A DNA stretch of 64,000 bases from Callaeas wilsoni (taxonomy: Eukaryota > Chordata > Aves > Passeriformes > Callaeidae): contig VWPU01003246.1 in NCBI GenBank assembly GCA_013398955.1, positions 1 through 64,000 of the forward strand, read 5' to 3'. Below are positions 12,401 through 27,400 of the stretch, one piece after another. The notes under the pieces were generated by a model that did no database searches, had not been told where the DNA came from, and saw only the letters and a program-made list of their open reading frames with translations. Position 1 is the stretch's first letter; each line of letters begins with the position of its first letter. The position numbers and the translations under genes were made by a program.

Positions 12401-15400
12401 ATTTTAAATGGCAGACCATTAATCTAAAAATTAAGTTGCCATTATGTTTATATTCCTTTTCATTAAGCTGTCAAATCATTATGTCACAACTGCATACAAA
12501 CTGTGTATTTTATTGTTTACAGCACAACATTGATCCCACAGGCCGCAATACAGCAAAAGGACACAAAAGCTAAAAGGCCTTGTCCAGTTCAGCATACAGT
12601 ATCTTAAAATCTAGGCACAGGAAATTATTTTGTGTGCTTCAGCTAATAACAGAGGAAAATGCAATGATTGAAAACATCTTTTCCGTCAAAAGAAATGATA
12701 AAAAAATATCCCTGCTTGTCAGCCTTCTTCTAGGAGATACATAATTCAGTAACACAAACCCCTCTCCTGCTGTCACAAAAAGCTTTAAGAGAGTCAGAAC
12801 TGAAAGCCTTTAATTCTTAACCTTTAAAGTTGGGAGGATATTATCTCATGCTTCATTCTCAATTTTATTGGCTCTTTTCTAGCCCTTCAGGTTACAGGAA
12901 GACTGTAATTCCCAGTAGGGCAGATGTCATGAATAAAGAAGAGGAAATGCTGGACCTTTAACAATGACAAGCAAGTGCTTAAGAGGAAAGACAATAAATA
13001 GCAAAAATCAATTACATTTTAATTGTATGTTTTTCTGCCACTTCTTTGGATTCTTAAACTTCTCTTGAAAGAGGTCTTTAGTCACATCCAGAGATTTGTC
13101 ATTGAAGATGGCATGCAAGCCTGATCGCAGAACAGTGACTGTGCTGTTGTTGTTCAAGAGTGCTCTTACTGTCTAGAAAATAAAAAAACAGTTAAAGCCT
13201 TTCATTTTCTCAAGCCCTTAATTCAGCCAAATAAGGGAATTGAAAAAGGAAAGCTTCCGTTATTCGGTACAAGACTTCATACCACCAGTCTCCAAACTGG
13301 GGGTATGGGGGGGTATAGGATCAAAGGAGATAAGTCTGAAGTTGTCTTCAAGAGAGTTTTGTTCTGGGAGATGTTCTTTTCAATGATGCTCTGTGCTGTC
13401 CATGATGGAGCAGACAAGGCTAACATACTTCAATTATCTGGGCAATTGCCTGGGCAATTGGCTTTGCCTAGAGTTATTATAATTACACTAAATAATGGTA
13501 TTTTGTCTAAAGCATGGAATGGTGTATCAGGGATGACTTTCTTCCAGTGTTATCTGTCTTTAATTCCTGTTGTAATTTAATTCAAAGGCAAGTTTTCTCA
13601 AGTTGCTCAAATCTTTGAGACAGTAAAAATAACATTAGAAATGCGGTATTAGTTAAAACAGTATTAGTTGGTATTTTATCCCATTTATCTGCTTATGAGT
13701 CATTTGTGAATTGATCTGTCTTCATATTTGTCCCAAAAAGTATTACTCACATAGATATTGCATGCAATTTTCAGACTAACATTTATCATCATCTCTTCAC
13801 TTTTTTTAATTAGCTGCTAATATCACACAATATTCCTTAAGACTCTTGATGAAATGATGAAAACGGTCAAGGAAACTAAATCTGAATCCATTAAATTTTG
13901 TTAACAAATACATTTAGTCTCTCACTTCCATACTGAAATCAGTAAGATCCTAAAGCCTTTTTTGGTCTTTGGGCTTTTCTGTGAATAGCCATTGTCCAGT
14001 TGGGCTTTTCAAAGGAAAAACATGTTTTGTAAAATTCTGAAAAATTTCAGGATTCATAAATGTTTTAACAAATCCCATTCACCAGGTGCTTAACATGACG
14101 GCACAAGCAGCAATGAATGCAGCTGACCATTTCTTTGCAAAAATCACCAAGACAGCTATTTTTCATCACTCTGCTAACTTTTTTGAAATAGCAAACCACA
14201 TCTGATTCTCACTCAGCAATCTCCTTAATCTAAGTTAAAGACAAAGGCATTCTTCATATTTGACTTGGAGTTTCCAGTGACAGAAAAAGAGCCTGTCACG
14301 AGAATAAATGACCCAAAGGCTGGGAACTATTGGGGCAACGTCTTCAGTAGGCTGCTAGTACCTGACTCCTTGCCTCAGCACTTTAGACCGGTCCCTTTCG
14401 CCATTGGGCTTCACTATACTAAACACGATTCTCTAAAATGACTGAGAGCTGGCCCTCTCAACACTCAAACACAACTTACCAGAGGCAGGAATCAGCCCCA
14501 GGAAACGACAAGCATAATATTAGCATTCTTTTCTCACAGAGAATTTGCACCTTTTTATGCTCTAATTATTTCTGCATGTCGAGGTACTAGTGGCTGTCAG
14601 CCTGCTTTATCTACGCATGGTGGGAAAGTTACTTTTTTTCTTTTGAATGCTGACCCTGCCAAAATTGTTCTTACTTTCTCACCAGATGGCTGAATTATCG
14701 CAAAGTACTCTACGAGGGATGGTGTGGTTACACTGTTCAGAGCCTGCAGCTGCACAGTGCCTCTGCAGCACTTCCCATCAGGAGCATTCTTGCCTGCTCT
14801 GATCATCAGTCTTCAGTTGAAATTCCAGATGCATTTTAGACAGAAAACTGAGAAGGTTGATTAGAAATATCAAATGACTCCTGTGTGAGAAGATGAGATA
14901 AACTTCACCTTCAGAGAGAAATAACTGGGAAGGATGTGATGCAGGTTTGCAGGAAGAATTGCATGAACAAGGGTAGATATTTTAAAATAATAAAAGAAAG
15001 TATTTTTTCATATAACAAATAATTAAATACTGGACCCCCCTACTCCAAAATGTCAAGTACAGTGGAACTCTTTTGCTATTCTCTTGTATTTTGAAGAGGC
15101 TCTAGAGAAGGTACAAACATCATGTACTTTTGAGAGTTATAAGTGTAAATTTGACCCTGATTCACAGGTCTGCTGTGTTCAATTTGTGTGGGTTAAGCAG
15201 TATAAAAGGGATGTAGAGCACCCAGAGGCTTCGTCTAGAGAATTTCCCCCAATTTCTGCAATTCTCTTGCCCTAAATCTTGTGAGTGTAAATCCAATTTT
15301 GACTCTTTGCAGCTTTTCCACACACTAAGAATAGGGAGAGAAGACTCAAAAAGCTACAACCAGCCCTTTGACATCATGACTTGAACACAAGAAAGATGAT

Positions 15401-18400
15401 TTGAAATCTGAGTATGCAAATCAAATGTAAATATCTGGGAATAGGAGACACTGGTGATCTCACTGGATCATGCTCTTCAATGCATATGAAGCCCTGTTTA
15501 GAAGCACATAAAGCTGAGATTTTCAGATATTAGTACCTCCAAGGGCTGCTGCAGTAAATGGGAACTGTGAGTGTTCAGTACTTCATGGAAGTCAACTTTT
15601 TGCCTGGGTAGGCACCCTTATGCATCTTTGGGTTTTGTTTTTGTTTTTTTTTTTTTGTTTTTGTTTTTTTTTTTGTGGTTTTTTTTTGTTTGTTTTTCTT
15701 TTAATTTTTTTTTTTTTAAGTAAGAGGAGGGTGTGTTTTGTATGCTGCTGACAATGAAGTTTTCCCATAAAGGAAAGCTACTTTTAGTGGTCCAAGAAGC
15801 TGCAGGTCCTCCCTCCCTTGTTTTCTCCCTGCTTCCCTTCTTCCATCTGACTAACGATTCAAATGAGGTGGCATGTTGGGAAAATCTTGCACATGTTTGA
15901 AGAAGAGAATATACCACCTGTTCTCTTTTGCTTTCTTCCTTATTTGTGACCTTCCTTTTTCTGCTATAGCCCAGACCACCTCAAAACCCAAGGATTTGGA
16001 AGAATCCAAGGACACCAATGGAAGGAATGCTCTGGCATGTGCCCTCAACTGACTTTGGCATGGATGGGCAAAGATACTGGAAACTGTCATCTGACCCTTC
16101 CAACTACTATGTTCTCCTCTCCATGGGGTACCATCAACCACATCTCAGAGGCTTTCAGAAGAACCCAGAGGGAGGAAAATGTCCCCTCAGCATACTTTAC
16201 AGTGTCGGAAGAGATGGGTAGGAGTGTGAGCATGACACGGTTGGTGTACAGTTAAGAACACCCATGCTGCTGCTCCTGTTCTACAGTGGAGCATTTGAAA
16301 AATAGTGCAAACTGCTGGCAGGAATGAGATTCTCAGCTTTTTTTTTTTTCCCCCACGAATTCTGGAACATACCTTGGCCATGTTGCAAAGGTCTGTCTGT
16401 CTCCTGAGCCTTTTTACAAACTCTTTAGCTTCTGTTAAAGAAGAAGAGGCAGATGTTTCACATCATTAATATTTTACAGTGTAAAATACATTAATGAAGA
16501 CAGCTCTTTTAAGTTAGAAAGTAGTTCCCTAGGGGAGATTTGGAGGGTAATGGAGGGCACAGCAGGGGCACTGAGCTAGCATTGTGGGATGTGCTGGGGA
16601 CTCTTGCAGTCAACGTTTGCAAGGAGAAGCTGCCCAGCTCACCACTCTTCCTTCGCTGCGAATCTATTAATCTATGATGTATAGGAAAAAGACTTTCAGT
16701 ATTTTCTTACATTTAATACTTCCTAATTAAGACTAATCCTCTTTTACTTATATGGTTTCAGGTGAATGAAAGCAACGTTAAATCTAAACCTGCTATATTT
16801 TGTTTAGACAGTTTACATTTCCACCTTTATGCATCTATAATTCTGCAGTGCTGTTAATAGGAGTTGGTTTCTTTTGTTCTACTTTTCTCCTGTTTATAAT
16901 GTGTTACATGTAATTATGAAAAGCATGGTCCAAGAATACCCTTCCCCAGAATAAAATAAATAACTGTTTCTTAGTTGCAGGAAAATAGAGCATCAAGAAA
17001 CTTCTGTAGACAGACAATGATTTTGAAGTGAAAATTTCTGTTTCTATGATGTTTGTACAAACCAGAAATACCAGGATGTAAATACATAGGGTCACAGCTG
17101 ATTAATTACATATACTTCTATGCACACCCATGTTAAAAACACATTACTAAGTTTGCTCTGTCAAGCATTCAAAAGTAAGAAATGCCAAAATTAAGTCTGT
17201 CTGCAATATTGAGCATATGAATCCTAATACAATATTTTGCCTATATAGGAGCCCTGCTCTACCACTGAGGAGTTGGTCTTCACTCAATGAGCAGCCAAGC
17301 AACATGATGTTTTAGTCAGAATCTTCAGCATAATAGGTAAAAATATATGTGTGTGTGTACATATGCACACACATATACACATAGCTTTGTAGAGTACAGA
17401 TTTTTTCCAATTTTCCTCTAATGTCAGCCATATTTTCCCTATGGGACTATGGCTTTTTTCCTTTTATATTGGCCTATGCTACAGCCATTAATTAATTTAT
17501 CAACATAAAGCCACTTGTAAGAGGAAGAGACAGAATAATATCTGAGTTTCAGAGGGCATGCTGCATATTACTGGTCATCTACACAGCCAAAGCAATCACG
17601 GCAAGAGACAGATGTGTAAAAAGATTTAAGTACATTTCAATTCACCATGAATTGGGAATACTTCTGGCTTAAATTTGTTCTCACACATTGTCTAAGACCA
17701 TTTATTTTTAACTGTATCCCAACTAACTCTAGATGTTGCTACTATCAATATTACATCAGCTAAAATTTAAAAAAAAAAAAAAAGAGTTTTGTAATACCAT
17801 CTTCTCTGCAGTTTAACCAAAGATTACTTTTGAAAATATCTCTTTTACTCAAACCTACCATTAGACTTGGATGTTTGGAGCAGTAATGGAAAACCTCCCA
17901 AAGAATTAAGCATCCAACTTTTAACATTTTCACTGAATGATCTGATTAAGCCTATGTGTTGTGCAGGGACCTCCTCCAGGAAATCAGGTAGTAAGATGTT
18001 CTCCAATTCCTAGAACACAAATTCACCCTGCTGCACGTGACTGGTGTACCGCAGATATTTACAGCAGCATGAAATAAAATTATATTGATAGTTTAAATGT
18101 GTGTAAAGAAGCCCATTTTTTCTTCTAATTAAGCAAGAGCTAAGCTACCTTTTTCAGCAGAAGGAAAAAGATCCTAGGAGTAAACATTGATTCCTGATTT
18201 AATTTCTAGACAATACTTAATGACCCACTGGAAAAAAGAAGCAAATTATTTTTATCAGAAAACTGCGTATTTCTATGTGGAAGGTCACTGAGAAATGCCG
18301 TAGTGTTCTCAAAGGAAAAGTAACTATCATAATCTGGAAAACCATTATCAGTTGAAATTTCAGTCACATAACCTCATGCCAGCACCACAGACCACAGTTA

Positions 18401-21400
18401 TAACAGCACACTCCATTGACATTAGGAACTTTCAAATTAATATATAGGAGCAAAATGGAAGCTATCCCAAATTCCACTGGCTCCTTTCAAAACTCATACT
18501 GGGCTGTCTCAGAAGAAGCCAAAAGATAGAGTTGAGGAATAAATGAAAATCCCATTGTACAGTGCAAAAGAAAGAGAGCACCCTTCTCCTTAGAACTACC
18601 AAAAAGAAACAAACACGTACTAGCATAATTGCAGCAAGCAAATGTGTGTACAGTACCTTGAATAGATACTTATCATAGCTTTTTAACAGCTGGCACACAT
18701 CTGGCAAACACATCAGTTCTATTCTTTCAGGCTGCAGAGATGTCCAGAATGACATGATACAGTCTTCCACCTGTCACACAAAGCCCTTTATGAATTTTCA
18801 CTGATTTTACCCTTGGGCAATGTGAAGTGTAATTCAGTAAGACAACACACAAGCACAGAAGCAAGGAATGACCATGGAGATGGGCTTTTTGCGTGGGCCC
18901 ATCCTGACTGGGCTTCAGAGTAAGTGGAATTGTCCTGGGGAAGCGGCAACAAGCTGAACCTCACCAGGCAGTGTACAAAAGAGGAAAGAAACAAAGAATT
19001 GTGCCATGGATATGAGGATGTAATTAAAGACATGTATCCACGGCTACGTGTTATGTGCTCAGCTCGGACTTACTGATGTGCCACGAGGGCTCAGGATATG
19101 TGTACAGACTCAGATTCTTGGAGCATGTTGTATTAATTCAGAATTTTAAAATAACTTGATCGAATGCTCCTTTTGTCCATAAATCATCATCCACCTTAGC
19201 TCAAGCCATCAAGTAAATAAGTTACACAGACACAATTTTGCCCTTGCAGTTGTTTGCTGTTGTCAGAGTAAATGTTATTAAAGAAAAGGCATACCTCGTC
19301 AAGCTTGGTCTCTCTCACCATTTGTAAAATAACTTGACAATAGTTGTAGTAGTCATTGACAAGCAGCGCAATCTGTTACCAAAAAGAGGGTACAAAATGA
19401 TCTCACAGGAAAAGATCTAACTTGTTTTATGGCCACATACTTTGAACGTACCAGATCACAGGAGTATGTGTCACTTTGCTCTTGCTCTCCAAAGAAGAAC
19501 TGGTTGAAATCAGGAGAAAGGTAATGAAGTGTCTCTTGTTCAGTCTTCAGATAAATGACAGATGGATAATACTGCAAATTCTTACTCTTGATGCATCAGA
19601 ATTTATTTTGGACAATAAAAAGAAAAAAAGATTGCAATTATCTTGGCAGTTTGGTTAAAGGTATTAAGTATTTTCTTGAAATTGTAGGACACACTTTTAT
19701 AATACGATGTATTTCTTTAGAGAAATGCTTCTTTTTTTGTAGAGTAAGGCCTGGCGCTCGGAAGATTACGTGATGTACGGAAAGCATAGGAACAAGGAAG
19801 TAAGGCATAGAACATTGTAGAAGGCAAAGGAACAAGGCATAGAACATTGTAGAACCCAAAACAACAATACCCTATAAGGTAAAAATCGCAGACTCACACC
19901 CTGATTGGGCCAACTCACTCACTTCCGCTTTACCAAAGGGTATATAGTGCTTGCTGTCTGTACAATAAATGCTATTTGATCATCTACCATATTGGTGTCT
20001 GTGGTCTCTAGCCCTAAGCCAGGGGGAAGGCTTAGTCTCTGCAAGTCTTGGCTGAAGCAACGCAGCAACATTTTTTTAGAAAATTGGGGTAGGTGAAAGA
20101 AACAAGCAGGGCTGCCTAAATACTTAAATCCTGAACCATACATGAATTTCTTTTCAAAACCAGTGAATATTTAATGCTATCCATATCTTCCATATATATT
20201 TTCTACAGCACTCATGTCACACTCGTAACCCTCTGGATAAGGCTGCAGATAGTTGGCTGTGCTGTGGGGGTGACAGCACATTTCCCACTGGCTGTCGCTG
20301 CCACAGCACTCATTACTGCACCCGAGCACTCAGTAGAAGTAAAACAGACTTCCAGCCTCTCATCTTTTCCTCACTTTGGTCCATATGAGTTTGTTGCTCA
20401 TGCTCTGCTGGCTGACATCCAACAAGCCTGGTGTCAGGCCATCCCATGACAACTCGCTGAGGGGAGAACTGCCACAGGTTAGTTTTGCATCTGCCCTTTT
20501 CAGTGGGCAGGGATTGTGCTCTTTTGTCTTAATCATTTCCTGGTATTTAAATACTTCTCCTGCTAATAAACTCTGAGCATGTTGAAAAGCCATTGTCTCA
20601 ACAGCAGGAGGGTCTGTTACTGTGGGCCTCAGGCAAGGAAGGTTGTGCCCCACTAACTCCCCTAATATTCAAAACCTGATCTGTCAGCCACAATTTCCGC
20701 TCTCGGTACAGACAAAATTATTTGAGCTGACGTTAAGAGAACAGAAATATGTAGCTAATGGGTGAAATAGGAGTGGGGGAAGTAAGCATGTAGTGAGATT
20801 ACACAGACCAAGATTATTTTGAAAAAGATGGGCTAGCTGTATTTCATCAGAACATATTAGATAGACGGTATAGTTAAACACACAGACATTTTGTTATGTC
20901 TAATGTATCTGAAACTCACTGTTCCTTTTTTTTGTCTATTCTTCTTGTAATCAGCTGCATTTTCAGAACTCCAGGAACTTCTACTGTGATAAAATATATA
21001 ACAGAAAAAAACAAACAAACATTCAAAACTCACTGATTTATTCTGTATTTAGTAAGAAACTAGCTCAAACTGGATAGACTGCACTAGGTTGGAACATTGT
21101 ATTTGGGAAACAAACCCCGCTGTCTTTCCTGTCATTTGGTAATCCCATGATTTTCTAACAAATCTGAAGACCAATTTCTGAATTTTAAGATAAAACTGAA
21201 ACATTCATTTTAACGACAATTGACCATTTAACAGTGCAATGTCTTTGAACTCCTTGCACCAGAACCATGGGTTTGTATTTTTAGTTGCAGTTTGTTTAGA
21301 ATGGTAATAACTATTACAAACATGAAAATAACAAAAGCATAATAATCCTTGTGCTTAGATTTCACAGTTATTATATTTTCTGCACCGTACATCAGTTTAG

Positions 21401-24400
21401 ATGGCATTTTTTCCTGACTGTTTCCCATTTACTTTGCAAGTTGGTCATGGTGTTCCACACAGTCAGAATTTACCTGGACCTGCAAAGGCTTGGCCACTGG
21501 CTTGCTGCTGAAAGCAGGCACAACAGGCTGCTTTCTTGCTGTACTCTCTCCTACTCTCTCTCTGCCTGTTTTGTTGAGGCTAATGCTAGCAGAGGGAGAG
21601 GCGATGTTGCTAGCAAAAGGGACATACTGCAAAAATTGGATGTCTTCAGTCAAGCCTCCATCTGCTGCTGACACCTGCTCGCTGTCTATGAAGGCATTTC
21701 AAACTCAGGGATCCTGTTGGACTTGGCTGTTTTGAAGGGTGGCAGGCTATCTAATCAGATCCTGGCTACTGGGTTTCACTGCAGTGGTGCATTACAAACC
21801 AGGGTACCATACATCCTGAAGGCACAGAGGACAAAATGTAACAATTTATCTGCCTGTAAACTCCAGCCACTGAAAATGCTTCCTCTCCACTCTCTGCCAT
21901 CCTTAGGACTGGCCCTTGCCACCTTTCCCTCTGCCCATGAATGCTGTGCTCCAGCAAAACCACCAATTCGGCTGCCCAAGATGCAGCACAACATTCCTAC
22001 TGAGTATGTTTGGTAGTGCTGGTGACTCTTTCCCCCGAACATTTAAGAAGTGGTGACTGGACAAAGGCAAACACATGTAAGTAGAGACGTTTCATAACAC
22101 TTCTTTCAAATAGGTCCTTCCTGAAGATTTCTAAAGCCTGTGAAATAAAATTAATGAATATTTTCCAGCTCCTGCTCTCCCTGAGAAGGCGGCCAGCTGT
22201 ATCTTCTGCTGCTGCTACTATGGCAACACGTATCAGCATCGCTCGCCTCCAGTGCGTTGGCTCCCTCGGCAGACTGGCTCCCCACTCCCCTGACACAGGG
22301 ACGTCGGGGAGAGACAAGGAGTGCTGCATGGGTTCCTCTGTGCCCCAGCAGCCAGCCAGGACTCAGTGATGGTTAAGTGCAAACACCTACGGAACACTAA
22401 CAGATCTATGTGCCCCCACTGTTAGCAAAGGGGGCTGGGACTCACCTGGTGCTTGGCTGCACATCAGAGATGCTCACTTCCCCTGGAGAGCAGTGCCTGG
22501 GTAAAGACAGAACACACAAAAGAGGAGGTGGGTGGGAGAAGGGGAAAATGGGTGACAGCAAAATCACAAGGAGTTTCACCATCTGTCTTGCAGAGTTTGG
22601 GCGATGCTATGGGGTGGGAACTAAAGCTAAAATGGGAAATACAAGAATGGGGATGAAATGAAGAATAACAGAGACACAAATGGGAAGGACAAAAGAAAAA
22701 TGAAAGGAGGGAAGGTGGTGAATGTGCATACTGTTGACTGTCAGATCACACAGAGATTAGAAAAGTTAATTTGCTAGAAGCAAAATCAATTTTATTTTTA
22801 ATGAAAAAATAATAGCTTTGCTTCACTAGACAGTCAGGAGCCTAAACCTTGCCTACTGCTAGAATCAAAAAAAGCAACTCTTATAGAACCAAAATTCAAT
22901 TTTTTAAACACTGCTGTATTCTGAGCCAGACCAGGTACCATTTTAGGGAGAGCTTGTCCTCAAAGCTCCCATTCTGAGAGGGAACACATTCTATTGTAAT
23001 GCAAATCAGTAAATACCATATTCCCTCATGTCTGTAATACATTTGGAGACCTCATTGACTACAGTTGCATATATTTACACTATTTTCATAGCACCATCAT
23101 CAGAGCTGTGGTACACATATCTACAAAGAATTGAAGATTTCTAAATGAACACAGGCACTGTGTAAGACCATCCTCATCACTCCTAGTGTGAATATGTTCC
23201 AACTCCGACACATCCGAGGTCCCACTGACTATCAGAATGCAAACACTTTCTTTGTATTTGAAGGCATCGTAATCCTACTGCCATTTCTGTGACACCAATA
23301 AGCATAGCTCCCAAGCTGCCAGATCCTTCAGAAGCCTAGTTCCTCACTACCATGCTGGCTATCATGGTTAAGAAATATCCTTTTCAGTAATTAGAAAGAG
23401 TGGCTCACAGTTTTGAAACCATTCCTTTCTTTGCCAACCCGCAGGCTGGATGGATGCCATGGTCTCTCAACTGGGCTTAGGGATCCACTTTCCTCTCTGG
23501 TAGGTGTGACAGGAAAAGCATCTGCCTGTTGGACTTTATTCAGGCATGGGAGGGCGCAGTAGTTATTTAGGACACCTTCACTACTGAAACAGATACCCCT
23601 AGCCTCTGCCAGAGGGAAAGGGCAACAAGCCAGAGAAGTGTATCCCATTAGAGGGGTCTGGACAACAGACTGGCACTGGACTGCACGGAAATGGTACACT
23701 AAAAATCTTCTTCACTCTGATTTGGAAATTTCCACACAAATACACTCTCAAAAATTGAGATTATAGGTCAAATACCCTGCTGTGTTTACACATATGATTA
23801 TCTATATGAGAACAAAATGTCTTCTTGCAGGTAAAAAATTCTTAAAGTTTTAAGTACTTTTTCTAAATTTCAATTTTATAAGTAAAAAACGATCTGTAAT
23901 TTTCCATTGCTGGTTTTATCAGTTTTATTAGATCATGAAAAATTAACTGTGATTTCAAAAAATACTCAACCCGACTGACAGGACAGTAAAGATGAGGTAT
24001 TTCCTTTATGACTTAATCGCCAAGAATTTACAAAACTCCACACAAATGGCAGCTAACTGACTTATTTGGTTGAAGCAGATGCTTTTTTAGTATGTGACCT
24101 GATTATTTCTTTCAGAGCTGTGCTACTCATGCTTCTCTGGCTGTGTTTTGTGCTTTTTTACTGCTTTCTCTCTGTTTTGTCCTGCTGTGCTATATGAGAT
24201 ACTAAGAAGTAATTGTGACACCCATCTGCCCAGGTGTTGTGGGCCTGTGTATTGCCTTGGGATAGGGACATGTAGCTGCATTTAGAGTGGAAGTTGTTCT
24301 AATTTCAGCTGTCTGGCTTCACGCAAGAGCTTAGTGTCTTCTTAAAATTGTCTTAAATTAAAGAACCATCAAGATAATTTTGTACTTAAGGGACTTTTCT

Positions 24401-27400
24401 ACTGCAACTAGAAAGATTATCTTTGTCTGAATATGATCTTCATATTTTGGATTTTATTTTTCATCTAGAAAGTTATAGAATCATAGAATCATAGAATAGT
24501 TTGGTTTGTAAGGGACCTTCAAAGGTTATTCAGTCCAACCCCTCCGCCGTGGACAGTGACACCTTCCACTAGACCAGGTTGCTCAGAGCCCCATCCTACC
24601 TGGCCTTGAACACTTCCAAGAATGGGGATCCACAGCTTCTCTGGGCAGCCTGGTCCAGTGCCTCACCACCCTCATGGTAAAGAATTTCTTTCTAATATTC
24701 AATCTAAGCCTACCTTCTTTCAGTTTGAAGTCATTGCCCCTTGTCCTATCCCTGTATGCCTCTGTACAAAGTCTTTCCCCAGCTCTCTTGTTGGCTCCCT
24801 TTAGGTACGGCAAGGTGCTTATAAGGTCTCCCTGGAGCCTTCTCTTCTCCAGGCTGAAGAACGCCAACTCTTTCAGCCTTTTCTCAATAGGACAGCTGTC
24901 AGCCCTTTCTCTGCAATGCCCACCCTATTCCTTGGCTTGGCCAAATTAAATGCAGTTTTTTAGGAGTAGGTGTCTGGGCGGGCACCTCTGGCAGCTGGCG
25001 GAGAAGAAGAGGGAGGCCTGCAGCCAGGCAGCAGCTCCCCTGTGGTTAAGCATGACCTAGAGTGTGTTCCCCAGCCCATCAGAGGAGATGGCTCATTTCC
25101 ATGAGGAGGGCCAAAGACAGAAGCTCCGCTGGCTTATGTGGTGTGTCTGTCTCCCAGCAGTGGCTAAAGTCCTCTCTGTACCTGCCCCAAACTCAGCTAA
25201 CATTGCTTCTTTGGTTCCTCCTACTTCATAAATTTTTTCCTCATGTTTCTACACTGTGAGGAAAGAAGAGCAACAATTCAAATCATTCTGTTCTTTCTCA
25301 TCTCTCATATGACCAGGACCATCAGCTTTCCTTTTATGCCCATCAAGATTGCTATTTTTAAGTGATGCTGCAGGGAAACACCTTTCTTTCCCTGAAAAGG
25401 AAAGACCAGCAGAGACTTAGCCAGAGACCTGCTATATTCCTTAAACAGTGGACAAGACCTTTCCTCATTGTGATTGTCAAACCCTAGGCCTGTTCTGGGT
25501 ATACTGGGTACAGAGGAAGTGAAGGATATCACTTCAGTAAGCGTGTCATGGGAAACCAGCCTCAAATTTCCTATAAATAATTTGTTTAGTCTCACAACAA
25601 CAGACTGCCAGTCGGTCATCTACAGAACCTGATCCTCTATCTTGTCTGATCATTTACCCTTGTCCCTCTATGGACTTCTGCAACATTACCTGCCGTAGAA
25701 CCTGTGAAGACAGGCAACAAACCTATGGGTGTAATCTTTCCATGTTCTTCCAAAGTATGCTCTCAATTAAGTAAATATTATATAAAATATCACAGACACT
25801 GAAACAGTTTCAGCATCACCAGATATCTGGGTCCTTAACAGACTGACTTATATGCCCCTAACATTCATGCCATAAAATAATGGTCTATCTCTGTATTAAA
25901 GAATGGAAACCAAATTACAGTATTTACTCATATACACACTAAACTAATGTACAAGACTGAGAGAGAATGAGGATAAAAGCCTGGTCTTCAATGTCCAAGG
26001 TATAGGCTGCACCTAATTTTTTCTTCATTTTAAATGAGTGTAAAACCGTAGCAGAAGCATTTCCCTTCCTTTTTTTTTTTTTTTTTTTTCTGGGAAGAAA
26101 TTCAAGCCTGTGGCTTGTTTATCTGAATCACGAGCTCAACCATGAGAATTCTTCCTCACTTGCCCACAACATGCTCCTGTCTACCCTTTAATCTACCATA
26201 GTATCTTACATTCATTTTAGGCTTTCAGGCTTTAAAGTTTTGCAATCCATTTATACTTGTCTTACACATTTTCTTATTGATGTTCTCTTACAAGAGGTGA
26301 TTTTAAAATCTGATATTTTAAAACCAAGTAAATGAAGTATTTTTGAAGTACTGTTTCAAGTAGTAAAAAACCCAGATAACATGATTGTGTGTAGGACTCT
26401 TCAAAAGAGCACAGTCATTTATACTTTAATACATTTCTTCAGCCTACTGTTTAATGAGGAAGGTGATAGAATGTCATGGAGTCATTTCAATATGGGTTTT
26501 TTGAGCTCCCATTTAGAGTCTCAATATATTAAACTCCTCTTTTAGGTTCAGCATGAGTTCCTGCTCTTAAGATCTACATGGCTAAAATGTCCAATTTTAG
26601 GAAGTCTAATTAGGCAGGGTCTGTTTCCAAAATGTAGCTTGTCCATTAGGGCACAGCACTTTCACAGAGTTTATAATGAGAAGAAAAACATAATGCTACC
26701 ATCAGTGTTCAACAGATGATTTACAGATTTTCATGGACAGAAAACCTATAGACTGTCATGTGACATTTTTTGATTAAAACATTTTAAAAAACAAACCTGA
26801 GATTATTTTGTTCATACAGAAGACAGCAAAAACGTGCATAAAAGGAAGACTCCTTCTTGATAGCTATTCCATCATAATGGTATCTAGAAAAATAAAAAAG
26901 ATGAACTGGCAATCATATGATTTTCAACAAGTCAGCAAATCATTCATAATCCTCTTTTGAAAGCAGATGATCATTCTATTTAACTAAGAAAAGATACAGA
27001 AAAAGCTGTATCTGTTTTTAAAATTCTATTGAATCTTTATTTTTCGCAAGAGAAAATAATTACACAAACTTTTTACAAACTCTTTTTAACAGTTTTTGCC
27101 CTGGAATGAGACCCTCTTCAAAATCAAGTAAAACTTAAGCCAGTGAATGGAGTGCCTTAGATTTGTGCAGGACAGTTAGTGAAGTCAGGAACCAGACCCT
27201 TAGCAGACAGAGGTCCCCATTTCCCCACGGAAGCTGAAGGACTTAGTTGCTCTGCAGTTTACAGTAGTTCAGTGACTGGATGGCCCAGCGAGGTCATGGC
27301 AAGCTAAAACTCAAGAAAACTGCCAGACCTTCTCTAAGATTTATCTGAGCTCAGTGAGCAACAGAGTCACCATCTCTGCTACCAAGGTGCTACCAGCTGG

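Larger units (their letters stand above)
19572..20919 (-). other. RFX8: RFX8 intron 5
   Basis: This 1.35-kb intron holds the solo LTR (19738-20070) antisense to the gene. The remaining sequence (20071-20919) shows nothing I recognise. Confidence 0.6.
20984..26796 (-). other. RFX8: RFX8 intron 4
   Basis: At 5.8 kb this is the largest intron of the gene. It contains a CR1 copy (24474-24960) and a poly-T run (26070-26089). Open frames at 21429-21674, 21997-22329 and 23391-23699 on the minus strand do not fit the exon phases or the family and are treated as chance. Confidence 0.6.

Noticed and set aside
21429..22329. Minus-strand open frames in intron 4, one starting after a good acceptor at about 22140 (ALEIFRKDLFERS..)
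   Set aside because: Neither continues phase 2 from exon 4 without a stop nor resembles RFX8. The exon at 20920-20983 fits phase and position exactly.
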